This document shows positions 42,886-52,928 of a stretch of DNA of 64,000 nt, piece by piece. The stretch is taken from contig NZ_LRXL01000037.1 in assembly GCF_001637325.1 (NCBI RefSeq), forward strand, positions 186,001-250,000, given 5' to 3'. A model generated the notes under the pieces. It saw only the letters and a list, made by a program, of their open reading frames with translations. It made no database searches and was not told where the DNA came from. A program made the position numbers and the translations under genes. The first letter of the stretch is position 1; each line of letters begins with the position of its first letter. This stretch comes from Cochleicola gelatinilyticus. GTDB lineage: Bacteria; Bacteroidota; Bacteroidia; Flavobacteriales; Flavobacteriaceae.

Positions 42886-45195
42886 TTAGTGAACCAATAA
42901 TTTTTTGAAATATGTTTTATTTGAATCTGTGGTAACCCGAACAACATATATGCCTTGTGCCAATTCGGAAATGTTTAAAGTATTAATGGATCTCAACTCC
43001 ATAACTTTTTCACCAGTTACAGAAAAGAGTGTTACCGTATGTATCGATTCGTTTTTTAGTTGAATTGAAACTTGATCTGAAGCAGGATTAGGATACATTA
43101 TAAAGGAAGCTTCAGTATTGGTAAAATCTTCATTGTTTAGTGTGGTCAAGTCTATCGTATATTCTACTAGACCTACATCATAAGATCCTATATAGGCTCT
43201 TACTGAGGTTTCATCAAAATAGAATTCTGTGTTGTTGGCAGCAATACCTAACAACTCAGTATTCGTTAATGTATCCCAGTTTTCACCACCATCGGTCGAA
43301 TAATGTAAAGCGTATTCTGAAAATTGCGAACTATAGGTTGCGGCTGCCATAGCTCCTTCCGTTTCAGTAGAAAAGGCAACTGTATATACTAACGAGGTTG
43401 TTTTTCGCTCCCAATTTTCTCCTCCATCTTCAGAAATAAATATTCCTTTTGAAGAGGCCAATGCATAGTTAGAACTATTCAAGGGGTCGCGTTGTATATC
43501 GAAAATAAGATCGTTTGCAGTTAAAACTTCAAGACCAGTACTGCTGTTTGTCCAAGTCGCTCCTTCATCTTCCGAAGTATAAACACTGATTCCAATTGGA
43601 AGTACAATCTTTCCAGATCCATCAATTGAGATAGCATTAATTATATCTAATTCTGGTAAAACCAAATCTGTGATTACTATATTATTGACATCAGAAAAAT
43701 CGATATGTTGTAGCTTGGTTTCACTTGGCTGAAACCCTGCAAAAGCGGTTAGTATTTTATCTGGTGATTCTGGAAACGAAGCTACAGCTGTGAAAAAATT
43801 CGTAAAGATATTCTCTAACTGTATCTTAGTCGCACCATGATCGTTACTAAGCATTAAATTAGATCCTAAAAAACTAGATGTGAACGTGTACACACGACCT
43901 GCAGTTTGTTTATCAGCATATTGCGTTTGCCCAGGGTTATTAGAGAAAATGTTTAAAGGAACAATATCGTAAGGGGTGTCGACACCAGTGGAAACATCCC
44001 GATGTACAAATCCGAATTGAACCCCGTAATATAAGTGCGTTTCTGTTTCATTTCTGAAAAGATCCATTGTTCCGGTACTTACAAAATACGGACTTTTTAA
44101 CCATGAAAGTGTAACACCACCGTCGCTTGAAACTAAAGGAATATAATTAGCACTTATTAGAATTTCTTCTGAATTTTGAGGATTGTACGAAGCATTTAGT
44201 CCATAATAATAACTTTCAGGATTTTCATCAGGATAGACTATGTTTTGCCAGGTGGTACCTCCGTCTTCAGAAATTGCAATTTCATTTTCTTCTAGAACGA
44301 TAAGTTGTGAAGGATTTGCCTCATTGTATGTTATAACATTAATGCTATTTAAAATTCCTTCGGTCCATGAAATATCAGCCGTACTAAATGTACTTCCTCC
44401 ATCTTCAGAAACGTATAAATTTTCTTCTGTAGCCCCAAAGCTAATTCCTGTTCCAACCCAAAAATGTTGGGCATCTTCGGGGTTAAATGTGATTGGGTCT
44501 AGAATAATACCTTCTAAAGTTTCGGTCCAAGTTTGCCCAGCATCATTCGAAATAAATAGACCACCATCTACATCGGTGCTTCCATTACCACGAGATAAAT
44601 AAAGTGTATTGGGGTCGGCAGGATTAATAGCAACATCGTTTATAAAGACAGTGTCGTAATTGTTGGTGTAATAAATTTCATTCCACTGGTCACCTCCATT
44701 AGCGGTATAATACGTTTTTCCTTCGGTACTCACGCCTTGTGGAAAGTTAGTATCTAGCAAAAGTACATCTGTAGATCCTTCATAAAAGCGATAGGATGTA
44801 GGGTAAGCAAAACTGCTCTGATTTGGCAGAGGGAAGTTTTTAATGATAGTTTCACTCTGTATGTCATAAATCATAATAGCACTATTTGTAGAGCCTGGGG
44901 CATACGCGGCAAAGCTAAGTCCTGTTGCGTCTGGAGTAAGACGAAGATCTCTTATGGAAGCTCCCTGCCCCACTAATAAGCTATACAATAGGTCCCAACT
45001 TGTACCATTGTCTTCAGAGACTACGATGTGATTTCCTAGTGTTACAGCGTATATTTTATTTGGAACCGTGGTGTCGTAGGTTAGATCAAATATTCTTCCA
45101 AAATCATCAGATCCGGTTGTTTCGAATTGAGATAATGCTTTTTGTGTTCCTAATAGACTTAGTATTAAAACTAAGAGGGTAGTTGTTTTTATCAT
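42886..45195 (-). CDS. secreted BNR/sortilin-type repeat protein with T9SS type A sorting domain
   Basis: A 769-residue secreted protein. A signal peptide (TTLLVLILSLLGTQKALSQ) precedes many Asp-box-like repeats (SxDGGxTW): SEDNGTSWDL, SNDAGQTWTET, SEDGGSTFSTA, SEDGGTTWQN, SEDGGENWERK, STDGGENWDT. The C-terminal ~75 residues (FIMYPNPASDQVSIQL ... GIYVVRV...) are a type A T9SS sorting domain, so it is exported by the gliding-type system and attached to the surface or released. The ATG at 45195 is chosen because the signal peptide starts there. Target glycan or function unknown. Confidence 0.88.
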   Translation of the reverse strand: MIKTTTLLVLILSLLGTQKALSQFETTGSDDFGRIFDLTYDTTVPNKIYAVTLGNHIVVSEDNGTSWDLLYSLLVGQGASIRDLRLTPDATGLSFAAYAPGSTNSAIMIYDIQSETIIKNFPLPNQSSFAYPTSYRFYEGSTDVLLLDTNFPQGVSTEGKTYYTANGGDQWNEIYYTNNYDTVFINDVAINPADPNTLYLSRGNGSTDVDGGLFISNDAGQTWTETLEGIILDPITFNPEDAQHFWVGTGISFGATEENLYVSEDGGSTFSTADISWTEGILNSINVITYNEANPSQLIVLEENEIAISEDGGTTWQNIVYPDENPESYYYGLNASYNPQNSEEILISANYIPLVSSDGGVTLSWLKSPYFVSTGTMDLFRNETETHLYYGVQFGFVHRDVSTGVDTPYDIVPLNIFSNNPGQTQYADKQTAGRVYTFTSSFLGSNLMLSNDHGATKIQLENIFTNFFTAVASFPESPDKILTAFAGFQPSETKLQHIDFSDVNNIVITDLVLPELDIINAISIDGSGKIVLPIGISVYTSEDEGATWTNSSTGLEVLTANDLIFDIQRDPLNSSNYALASSKGIFISEDGGENWERKTTSLVYTVAFSTETEGAMAAATYSSQFSEYALHYSTDGGENWDTLTNTELLGIAANNTEFYFDETSVRAYIGSYDVGLVEYTIDLTTLNNEDFTNTEASFIMYPNPASDQVSIQLKNESIHTVTLFSVTGEKVMELRSINTLNISELAQGIYVVRVTTDSNKTYFKKLLVH

Positions 45196-45303
45196 GGTGC
45201 GTTTAGTTTTTTGCTTTTTCAATATTCAAAATATTTATTGACAAAAAATTATTTGTTCAGATAATTACTGAGACATTATCAAGAAAAAACGTGACATCAG
45301 TAG

Positions 45304-46938
45304 CTATATGCTTGAAATATAGTTGTATAAGGAAGTGCCGTCTTTTAAGTTTATCTTGCTGCTAATTCGCTCTTTTCGTTTGCGAGTCGCTTCTGGAGTT
45401 ATGTTAAAAAGGGACGATATTTCCTTTAATGTAAGATTCATATACATATAACTTAAAAACCGAATATCGTTGGAGGTAAGTTGGGGATGTTTTTCTTTTA
45501 AGTTAGACAAGAATCCATGGTTTACTTCTTCAAAATGAGTAAAGAAATTTTCCCATTCAGAATCATTTTTTAGCAAACTTCTAAGCTCCTTGATTTTTGA
45601 GGATATTAAAGCATTTCTAGTAATTTCTGTTTGTCCAGAAAGACTCTGTATAATATCTTTTACCAATTCGTTTCTGGTAGACAACTGCAATGCTTTGGCA
45701 GCTAGTTTTCGGTTTCTTGTTTCTAGTTCATTTTTAAGGCGCTCCTGTTCCAACAAACTCATCGCTTCCTTTGCGTGTAATTGTTTTTCTAATAAAAGAT
45801 TGTCACTTTCTTTTTTCTGAAGTTCTAATGCAATAATCTCTTGTTTGCGTTTATGTAGAACCTTACGTTGTTTGTTTTTTATATAGCTGTTTCGAAGTGC
45901 CCAAGTAATGAGAAGAATAACAAGTAATAATACAGCTAATACACTATAAAACGTATTGCGTTCTTTTTTCTGAAGCTGTTGATTTTCTTGAAGCTGTCTA
46001 CGGAAATTAGCGATTTCAAATTTTACTTTATTCGCTTCAAATAACCTCCCATTTTTCATTTTCTGAAGGGAATCTATAAGTGCTATTACAGAATCTTTGG
46101 CAATGAGAGCCTGCATGGGTAGGCCATTATCTTTGTAAATTTCGGCAAGTTGATTAAATACTGAAATCCTATTTGCGGGATTCACTGCACTCTCCAAAGC
46201 TTGTTGTGCATAAGAAGTCGAAGCCTCATAATTTTTAGCTAATTTTTCGATATTTGAAAGAAGAATAAGTAATGCTATTCTCTCTTCAGAAAAAGAAACC
46301 GATTGTATTTTTGGCAAAACTTCTAATGCCTTGCTCTTAGCTTGTGTATACTTTTCTTTCTGAAAATAATTCTCAGCCATTGCAATTTCAGCTAAGAGAT
46401 AAATATTGGGGTGATCGGTTAATAGAGGCAATGCCTGCTCTAAATATGTGAATGCAAGATCTGGTTTCTTCAACTCGTTCGCAACAATACCTAAGTTCAC
46501 AGAATAGAGTCCGATCTTTAGGTTGTCATTGGCTTCTTTTGCTAAGGTGTATGCCTTTTCAAAATATTCGGTCGCTTTTTCAGAATCTCCTTCTTTAGAA
46601 TATAAAATGGCAATATTGTTTAAAACAATCATTTCTTCATTCTCATCCAGCCTTTTTATCGCAATAGTATAAGCTTCTAGATAATTATCGAGTGCTTCGC
46701 CGTAATCAAGCATCGAATAGTAATAAGCACCAATATTATTAATAGCGAGAAATTCCTGTTTATACCATTGTTGTTCTTCGGCAATAGCGCGAGCTTTGGT
46801 GAGATATTCTAAGGATTCGGTAAACTGCTTCTGCTCCCGCGCCAATACGGCTTTTAATAAAAGACTATCCACTTGCGATGGCGTTTGAGCAAACATGCAA
46901 ATGGAGGTGAAAAATAATAAACTAAGAGTACGTAGCAT
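45304..46938 (-). CDS. TPR-containing membrane regulator with LuxR-type HTH
   Basis: A 544-residue protein with a signal peptide (SLLFFTSICMFAQ), about six tetratricopeptide repeats in the periplasmic part (e.g. AINNIGAYYYSMLDYGEALDNYLEAY-like), one membrane segment (NTFYSVLAVLLLVILLITWA), a coiled coil rich in Lys/Glu, and a C-terminal LuxR-type helix-turn-helix (LTSNDIRFLSYMYMNLTLKEI). It could bind a periplasmic ligand and act on DNA across the membrane. It is upstream of the T9SS gene on the same strand, a possible target. Confidence 0.82.
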   Translation of the reverse strand: MLRTLSLLFFTSICMFAQTPSQVDSLLLKAVLAREQKQFTESLEYLTKARAIAEEQQWYKQEFLAINNIGAYYYSMLDYGEALDNYLEAYTIAIKRLDENEEMIVLNNIAILYSKEGDSEKATEYFEKAYTLAKEANDNLKIGLYSVNLGIVANELKKPDLAFTYLEQALPLLTDHPNIYLLAEIAMAENYFQKEKYTQAKSKALEVLPKIQSVSFSEERIALLILLSNIEKLAKNYEASTSYAQQALESAVNPANRISVFNQLAEIYKDNGLPMQALIAKDSVIALIDSLQKMKNGRLFEANKVKFEIANFRRQLQENQQLQKKERNTFYSVLAVLLLVILLITWALRNSYIKNKQRKVLHKRKQEIIALELQKKESDNLLLEKQLHAKEAMSLLEQERLKNELETRNRKLAAKALQLSTRNELVKDIIQSLSGQTEITRNALISSKIKELRSLLKNDSEWENFFTHFEEVNHGFLSNLKEKHPQLTSNDIRFLSYMYMNLTLKEISSLFNITPEATRKRKERISSKINLKDGTSLYNYISSI

Positions 46939-47145
46939 GTACGGTAAATATACAGTGCGGAATTAATTTTACGATACATCCCGGTAAAATTTTTAATGAT
47001 TTGAATTAGGGATGGTTTTTAAATGTAATCCATCTCAATAAACTGTGAAGGAGACTTTATTTTAAAATTTATATAAAAGGAATGTATCCATATAGGGCAT
47101 AACGACTCGCCATTGGTTATGAACCTGCAAATAGTGTTATATTAT

Positions 47146-48453
47146 TTATTGAATTACTAAAATATTTTCCTTCTTAATTCTCTTCTTTAATTGATCGATA
47201 ATACGGGCTGTTTCGTAATTGTTCTCTTGGTGAATCATGTTGCTAAGAATGTCATTATAATTTGAAATATTCTCAGACTTGTCTATATATCCATACCCTT
47301 CATAGATATCATTTGCTACAAAGACAAAAGCATCTTCACTCGCGTCACGACCTTTCAATTTGTATATTTTTTTTGTTTTTTTTCTTCGGAAAGTATCTAA
47401 GGCTGTTTGAAACCGAGCGTTGTAATCTTTAATAGGTTCTCCACCAGAACAAACACATTCGTTATGGTCTTTAGTAACATTACTACAGGGACCCTTAACT
47501 CGTTCCAGATTACAATGTTTTTTACATAACTTATATTCTATGCAGAATTCCCTTAATGAATGTACCACCGATTTTCTATTAAAATACCGTTCGGGCAAGC
47601 TGTCTACAAACGCTTTTCGTGTAATATTAATTTTAGAAATACCCGACGCCGTTGTACCTTGAGTAATAATAAAGGGGGCAGAATTATTTATTTGTTGAGA
47701 ATTATAAGGAGGTTTTGTCTTTTTAATATGTTCTGTTTCGACCAATTGCGCAATGCTATCATTTCCAGTATAGACAACATTTATATAATGCACATTCGAA
47801 TAGTTAATATTGGTTTGTTGGTATGTAGCAGAGAAATGACTCTGTAAACGTTTTCGAATGTTTTTGGCTTTTCCTACATATACGATTGTGTCATCTTTGT
47901 CACGAAAAAAGTAGACTCCAGGCGTTGTATTGTATTGAGACAGATCGAAACGATGTGTTTTTTCTTTGCTTGAAATGTGACCTTCGATTTTTGTTATTTT
48001 ATTTGCTACGGAAACAACCATAACATCCAAGAACTTTTTTGCAAATTCGAGACTAGTCGGATGAAATTCTTTAGAAATTGAACGAATTTGCTGGTCTAAA
48101 TCTGTTTCCCGTTTCACGTTATGCCATAGAATTTTCGGACGAACATTAAAATTATATCCAATCGTTCTAAACTGGGATTTTAAAAGGTTAAACTGTTCTT
48201 TCTCAGAAAAAACCAACGTTCTATTTTGAAATAATTCAATCAATTCATCAGCGCTATCACAAAATGGAGTAGCGGATAATATAGCTAATCTGTCAAGTTG
48301 GTTTTGTACATAAAGCTTAGAGGGAATAGAGCTTTCGGGTCTAATGTTAAAAACAGCATACGAGTGTTCTGCTTCTTGAAATTTTAATACCAACCGAAAC
48401 GGTATTTTTTGCGTTTTTCTTAAGGTGATTGTTTGAAGATAAATGAATACCAT
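47146..48453 (-). CDS. GIY-YIG nuclease (UvrC/Cho-like) with degenerate DnaQ-like exonuclease domain
   Basis: A 435-residue cytoplasmic protein. Residues about 30-140 align with the DEDDh exonuclease domain that in Bacteroidota is fused to a UvrC-like nuclease, but the acids are lost: DxE is N36-x-R38 (FNIRPE), the second Asp is N89 (KEQFN), and the late D is E136 behind H131. The GIY-YIG domain follows (TPGVYFFRDKDDTIVYVGKAKNIRKRLQSHF; catalytic Glu in LVETEHIKKTKPPYN), then a UvrC/Cho-type cysteine cluster (CIEYKLCKKHC...CSNVTKDHNECVC). It is divergent to a UvrD-like helicase and shares its operators. The nuclease is probably structure-specific. Confidence 0.8.
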   Translation of the reverse strand: MVFIYLQTITLRKTQKIPFRLVLKFQEAEHSYAVFNIRPESSIPSKLYVQNQLDRLAILSATPFCDSADELIELFQNRTLVFSEKEQFNLLKSQFRTIGYNFNVRPKILWHNVKRETDLDQQIRSISKEFHPTSLEFAKKFLDVMVVSVANKITKIEGHISSKEKTHRFDLSQYNTTPGVYFFRDKDDTIVYVGKAKNIRKRLQSHFSATYQQTNINYSNVHYINVVYTGNDSIAQLVETEHIKKTKPPYNSQQINNSAPFIITQGTTASGISKINITRKAFVDSLPERYFNRKSVVHSLREFCIEYKLCKKHCNLERVKGPCSNVTKDHNECVCSGGEPIKDYNARFQTALDTFRRKKTKKIYKLKGRDASEDAFVFVANDIYEGYGYIDKSENISNYNDILSNMIHQENNYETARIIDQLKKRIKKENILVIQ

Positions 48454-48458
48454 AACCG

Positions 48459-48466
48459 CAAAAATA
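48459..48466 (-). promoter_or_regulatory. -7 element of the GIY-YIG gene
   Basis: TATTTTTG on the minus strand fits TAnnTTTG exactly and ends 6 bases before the start codon, which predicts a nearly leaderless mRNA. Confidence 0.5.
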
Positions 48467-48495
48467 GGAATTATTCCCGATATTGGAATTATTCC
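48467..48495. repeat. two 11-bp palindromes, candidate operators of the divergent pair
   Basis: GGAATTATTCC occurs at 48467-48477 and 48485-48495, a centre-to-centre distance of 18 bases. Each copy is a perfect dyad about its central T; the second extends to TTGGAATTATTCCAA. The first adjoins the -7 box of the GIY-YIG gene, the second covers the -33 region of the UvrD-like gene, so one factor could control both promoters. Confidence 0.65.
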
Positions 48496-48513
48496 AAATT
48501 AGTTTTTTATTGA

Positions 48514-48521
48514 TATCTTTA
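48514..48521 (+). promoter_or_regulatory. -7-like element of the UvrD-like helicase gene
   Basis: TATCTTTA differs from TAnnTTTG only at the last base. The same form is found before the MBL-rhodanese gene (22599-22606). The transcript would start about 10 bases before the TTG start. Confidence 0.4.
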
Positions 48522-48535
48522 CAAAAAAAGAGCTA

Positions 48536-50572
48536 TTGAAAAATCATATTTTAAACGCACAACAAAAAAAAGCTGTAGAGTTTGACGGAAAACACGTATT
48601 AGTGCTTGCTGGAGCAGGGACAGGTAAGACACGGTGTATCGTAGGTAGAGCCGCCTTTTTGATAGACCAAGGGATGGAACCCGAAAAAATACAGATCCTT
48701 ACCTTTACCAAACGTGCAGCAAACGAAATAGTAGAACGTGTAAAAGCATCTTTGACCGACAATCAGGCGCAAAGTCTTAATGGCTCAACCTTTCATTCGT
48801 GGTGTAACCAATTAATTGTACGCTATCCAAATCTATTCGGCGCCTCTGGATATACCGTTATCGATCCCGATGATCAGCTGAGTGTCATGAAAATGGTATG
48901 TGGTGATCAACTCGTTGAGTATAAAGGAATACGTATTAAACCACAGCAATTGCTTGACATTTATTCCTATGGTAGAAACACACGTAAAAATCTTTCTAAC
49001 TCCATTCGAGAAAAGATTTTTAAAGGAAAAACCGACGAGGAAACTAATGATGAGATTGATATTATACGCCCAAAAGTTGAAGTGCTTTTAAGAGCCTATC
49101 AAACAAAAAAGAGTGAGGGGAGATATATAGACTATGATGACCTTCTTCTTATTGTCGCCAATAGATTGAGAAACGATGCTGAAGCAAGAAGAATACTCTC
49201 TCATCAAGTTAAGCACCTATTAATAGATGAGTTTCAAGACACCAATCCCCTTCAATGGTATCTGCTTGAGCCTTTTTTAGAGATTGCCAAATTCTATTGT
49301 GTAGGTGACGATGCTCAATCTATTTACTCGTTTAGAGGTGCTGATTATAAAAATGTCCATTTGTTTAAAGAGCGGGTTCCTGAATCTGAGATTTTAATTT
49401 TGAATAACAATTACAGATCAACTCAAGAGATTTTAGATCTTTCAAACTGGTTGATAGAAACATCTCCTTTGGAATATAAGAAAAAATTAGTGGCGACTAG
49501 AGGAAGTGGTACTAAACCTAAGCTAATAAATATTGCTAGCCAATGGGAGGAAGCGAATTTTATAGCGGAGAATATTCTTGAGAATTTTACTGAAAACAAT
49601 AAAAATTTTATCGACCATTTGATTCTTTCCAGATCTACCTATTACACCAAACCGCTTCAGGCAGTTTTTATTCAGAAAAAAATACCTTATGTCACCTATG
49701 GCGGAAGAAAATTTATGGAGGCAGCTCACATTAAAGATATTGTCTCTGCGTTGCGCGTGGTGAATAATATATATGATGAGATAGGATGGATGCGTTTTTT
49801 AACATTTTGGGACGGTATTGGGGAGATAAAAGCAGGGAAGTATATTTCAAAAATTCTCGAATTTAAAGATCCGCTCGATTGTGCTCAAAATTTAGAGGAT
49901 GCTATAGGGGGGACTGAAGGGGAAAAGATAGCCGATATTTATAATAGTATTTTTATGAATTCCGGAAATGTAAAAAAAGCAATTCAAGAGACCTATTCAA
50001 AAATGGAACTTCAGCTCGCCTTTAAATACAGGAAAGATTGGGAAGAAAAGAGAAAATCGGATGTTCCTGTCCTAGAGATGCTCGGAGAGAATTATGCCAC
50101 CATCGGACAATTAATTTCTGAAGGAATTTTGGAAAATGCAAAGCAGTTAAACGGAAACCCCGTACTTGAAGGCTCTCAGTTAAATGATAGTGAGATCAAG
50201 GACCATGTTATTATATCTACGGTACATTCTGCTAAAGGGTTAGAGGCTGATGTATGTTATGTATTAAATGTTTCGCCCAAAGTATATCCAAGTGCTTGGA
50301 ATCTAAGTAGCGATGAAAATATAGAGGAAGACAGGAGGGTACTTTATGTTGCACTTACAAGAGCGAAAAATGAATTGTATATCACGCGCGATACCAATTC
50401 GATTACTACGGTTAATTCTTCCGAAACTTCAGAAGTAACTTCCAAATATTTTCTAGAAAATTTACCCGAAAATCTTACAGAACAATTTGTAAATCCATAC
50501 ACGATCGTAAAACCCAGAGATATTTTAACTCCCAACAAAATTGACCTCTCGGAAGGAATGGATTTTTCATAA
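48536..50572 (+). CDS. UvrD/Rep-like superfamily 1 ATP-dependent helicase
   Basis: A 678-residue helicase with all SF1 motifs: Q motif LNAQQKKAVEF, motif I AGAGTGKT, Ia TFTKRAANEI, II LLIDEFQDTNP, III GDDAQSIYSFRGAD, IV NNNYRSTQEI, V STVHSAKGLEA and VI RRVLYVALTRAKNELYI. It is shorter than usual UvrD/PcrA (about 720-780 residues) because the C-terminal region is short. The start is TTG at 48536, directly after the Q-motif-preceding KNHIL; no ATG is nearby. Divergent to the GIY-YIG gene. It should unwind DNA 3'-5' in repair. Confidence 0.9.
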   Translation: MKNHILNAQQKKAVEFDGKHVLVLAGAGTGKTRCIVGRAAFLIDQGMEPEKIQILTFTKRAANEIVERVKASLTDNQAQSLNGSTFHSWCNQLIVRYPNLFGASGYTVIDPDDQLSVMKMVCGDQLVEYKGIRIKPQQLLDIYSYGRNTRKNLSNSIREKIFKGKTDEETNDEIDIIRPKVEVLLRAYQTKKSEGRYIDYDDLLLIVANRLRNDAEARRILSHQVKHLLIDEFQDTNPLQWYLLEPFLEIAKFYCVGDDAQSIYSFRGADYKNVHLFKERVPESEILILNNNYRSTQEILDLSNWLIETSPLEYKKKLVATRGSGTKPKLINIASQWEEANFIAENILENFTENNKNFIDHLILSRSTYYTKPLQAVFIQKKIPYVTYGGRKFMEAAHIKDIVSALRVVNNIYDEIGWMRFLTFWDGIGEIKAGKYISKILEFKDPLDCAQNLEDAIGGTEGEKIADIYNSIFMNSGNVKKAIQETYSKMELQLAFKYRKDWEEKRKSDVPVLEMLGENYATIGQLISEGILENAKQLNGNPVLEGSQLNDSEIKDHVIISTVHSAKGLEADVCYVLNVSPKVYPSAWNLSSDENIEEDRRVLYVALTRAKNELYITRDTNSITTVNSSETSEVTSKYFLENLPENLTEQFVNPYTIVKPRDILTPNKIDLSEGMDFS

Positions 50573-50670
50573 ATAGCAAACTACTATACCCTTACAGAAA
50601 AGTAACAGACGCTCTTTTTAAAAGCATAGAAAGTAGAATAATTTAAAATAAGATTTTTTGTTCAGCATTA

Positions 50671-50704
50671 AAAAAGCCGACACACAATTTGCGGTCGGCT
50701 TTTT
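50671..50704. terminator. bidirectional terminator between helicase and acs
   Basis: Stem AAAAAGCCGAC / GTCGGCTTTTT with a 12-base loop and T-runs on both strands, between the convergent helicase and acs genes. Confidence 0.85.
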
Positions 50705-50759
50705 AGTATTTATGAGATGATAATTTTAATATGCTTTAAATGCATAAAACTTAATTTGT

Positions 50760-52667
50760 TCACAACGCATTATCGATAATATCCTGAACACATTCCGGAT
50801 TTAACAAGGTGCTGGTGTCTCCCAAATTGCTGGTGTCTTTTCCTGCTATCTTCCGAAGAATACGACGCATAATTTTTCCAGATCGGGTTTTCGGAAGTCC
50901 GTTGGTAAACTGAATCTTATCCAGTTTGGCAATGGGTCCTATCTGCTCGGTAATTATTTGATTGATTTCCTTTCTCAAATTATCATGCTTTCTACTTTCT
51001 CCTGTTTCCTTCAAAATAACATATCCATACAATGCATTTCCTTTTACATCGTGCGGAAAACCTACGATAGCACTTTCTGCTACTGCGGGATGTTCATTCA
51101 CGGCATCTTCAATAGGTGCGGTTCCAAGATTATGTCCCGATACTATAATAACATCATCCACGCGACCAGTGATTCGATAATATCCAACTTCATCTCTGAG
51201 AGCACCATCCCCCGAGAAGTACATGTTTTCATACGCCGAAAAATATGTGTCTTTATAGCGTTGGTGATTTCCCCAGATGGTTCGTGCCATCCCAGGCCAT
51301 GGAAACTTTATACATAAACGGCCATCTGCTTGATTGCCTTTAATTTCTTGAGCATTCTCATCCATGAGGGCAGGTTGAATGCCAATAAACGGTAAGGTTG
51401 CGTAGGTGGGTTTGGTTGGTGTAGCGTAGGGGATGGGGGTAATCATAATACCACCCGTTTCAGTCTGCCACCACGTATCTACAATAGGGGCATTCTTTTT
51501 TCCAATATTATCATCGTACCAGTGCCACGCTTCTTCGTTTATAGGTTCGCCTACCGTTCCTAATACTTTTAAAGAAGAGAGGTCGTGTTGTTCTACATGT
51601 TCAACTCCTTCTTTTGCTAAAGCCCTAATGGCGGTAGGTGCGGTATAAAACTGAGTGACTTTGTGTTTTTCAACAATATCCCAGAAGCGTCCATAATCGG
51701 GGTAACTTGGAACTCCTTCGAACATAACAGTGGTAGCTCCATTTGCTAAAGGACCATACACGATATAACTATGTCCTGTGATCCAGCCAATATCGGCAGT
51801 ACACCAGTACACATCGTTTTCTCTATACTGAAACACATTTTTAAAAGTATAGGCGGTATAGATCATATATCCCGCAATAGTGTGTACCATTCCTTTTGGG
51901 GTTCCCGTAGAGCCAGAAGTATATAGTATAAACAAAGGATCTTCTGCATCCATTACAGTTGCCGTGCCTTCTTCTGAAGCCTCATCGAGCAGGGGCTGTA
52001 ACCATTGGTCGCGGCCATCTTTCATATTAATTTCAGATTGAATGCGCTTCGCTACTAACACGGTCTTTACGCCCGGACAGTCTTCTAGAGCATCGTCCAC
52101 AATTTTCTTAAGATCAATGGTTTTAGCACCTCGATATGATCCATCTGATGTGATCACTACTTTACAATCGGAATCGTTAATTCGGGTAGCCAGTGCATTT
52201 GCTGAAAATCCGGCAAAAACCACCGAGTGTATCGCACCAATTCGAGCGCAGGCTAATAACGAAACGGCTAATTCGGGAATCATTGGTAAATAAATGCATA
52301 CTCGATCTCCTTTTTCCACGCCTTGCGATTTTAAAACATTCGCAAATTTGTTTACGCGTTGATACAATTGAGTATACGTGATATGTTGTGTATCTTCCTT
52401 GGGATCGTTTGGTTCAAATAAAATGGCTGTTTTATCTCCTCGTGTTGCGAGGTGTCTGTCCAGACAATTCTCTGTAATGTTTAACTTTGCACCTTCAAAC
52501 CATTTAACTTCTGGTTTTTTAAAATCCCAGCTTAATACGGTGTCCCATTTTTTTCGCCAGAGAAAATGTTCTTCGGCGATCTCTTCCCAGAAATTCTCTG
52601 GATTGCGAACCGATTTTCTATAGACTTGGAAATATTCTTCTAAGTGTTTTATGTGGTAATTGCTCAT
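50760..52667 (-). CDS. acs: acetate--CoA ligase (acetyl-CoA synthetase, AMP-forming)
   Basis: A 635-residue ANL enzyme. [18 protein letters not shown] (P-loop), [15 protein letters not shown] (acetate/AMP pocket with the conserved WWQTE), and the C-terminal hinge with the regulated lysine in [12 protein letters not shown] are diagnostic of Acs. It activates acetate to acetyl-CoA. It is the last gene of a minus-strand cluster of acetate transporters and regulators. The ATG at 52667 is used; an upstream ATG in frame at 52697 would add ten non-homologous residues. Confidence 0.95.
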   Translation of the reverse strand: MSNYHIKHLEEYFQVYRKSVRNPENFWEEIAEEHFLWRKKWDTVLSWDFKKPEVKWFEGAKLNITENCLDRHLATRGDKTAILFEPNDPKEDTQHITYTQLYQRVNKFANVLKSQGVEKGDRVCIYLPMIPELAVSLLACARIGAIHSVVFAGFSANALATRINDSDCKVVITSDGSYRGAKTIDLKKIVDDALEDCPGVKTVLVAKRIQSEINMKDGRDQWLQPLLDEASEEGTATVMDAEDPLFILYTSGSTGTPKGMVHTIAGYMIYTAYTFKNVFQYRENDVYWCTADIGWITGHSYIVYGPLANGATTVMFEGVPSYPDYGRFWDIVEKHKVTQFYTAPTAIRALAKEGVEHVEQHDLSSLKVLGTVGEPINEEAWHWYDDNIGKKNAPIVDTWWQTETGGIMITPIPYATPTKPTYATLPFIGIQPALMDENAQEIKGNQADGRLCIKFPWPGMARTIWGNHQRYKDTYFSAYENMYFSGDGALRDEVGYYRITGRVDDVIIVSGHNLGTAPIEDAVNEHPAVAESAIVGFPHDVKGNALYGYVILKETGESRKHDNLRKEINQIITEQIGPIAKLDKIQFTNGLPKTRSGKIMRRILRKIAGKDTSNLGDTSTLLNPECVQDIIDNAL

Positions 52668-52748
52668 TGTAAAAGTGTTTTTTGTTATAAATCCCAATAT
52701 TTTGGACTTGATAAATTAATTTGATGTTTATTTAAATCGCTGCATCAT

Positions 52749-52928
52749 TTATATGTTACTGAAATATAAGTACGTAGTGATGGCTCGTTTTTCATAACCC
52801 TTACTGTTTGTTCGCTGCATTTTGAAATAATTGTTTTTGAAGCTTGAATCCATGCTATTTTTGGACTGAAACTGCATAGGTATTTCTGAATCTGCGAGAC
52901 TTTTAAAATAGAAAGAAGGGTAGTTCAT
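52749..52928 (-). CDS. possible 59-aa small protein
   Basis: An ORF (MNYPSFYFKSLADSEIPMQF at the start) that begins in the stop codon of the upstream gene (ATGA overlap, 52925-52928) and ends 80 bases before acs. The overlap supports expression, but the sequence has no recognisable family and the codon-choice signal is weak. It could be a chance frame. Confidence 0.3.
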   Translation of the reverse strand: MNYPSFYFKSLADSEIPMQFQSKNSMDSSFKNNYFKMQRTNSKGYEKRAITTYLYFSNI

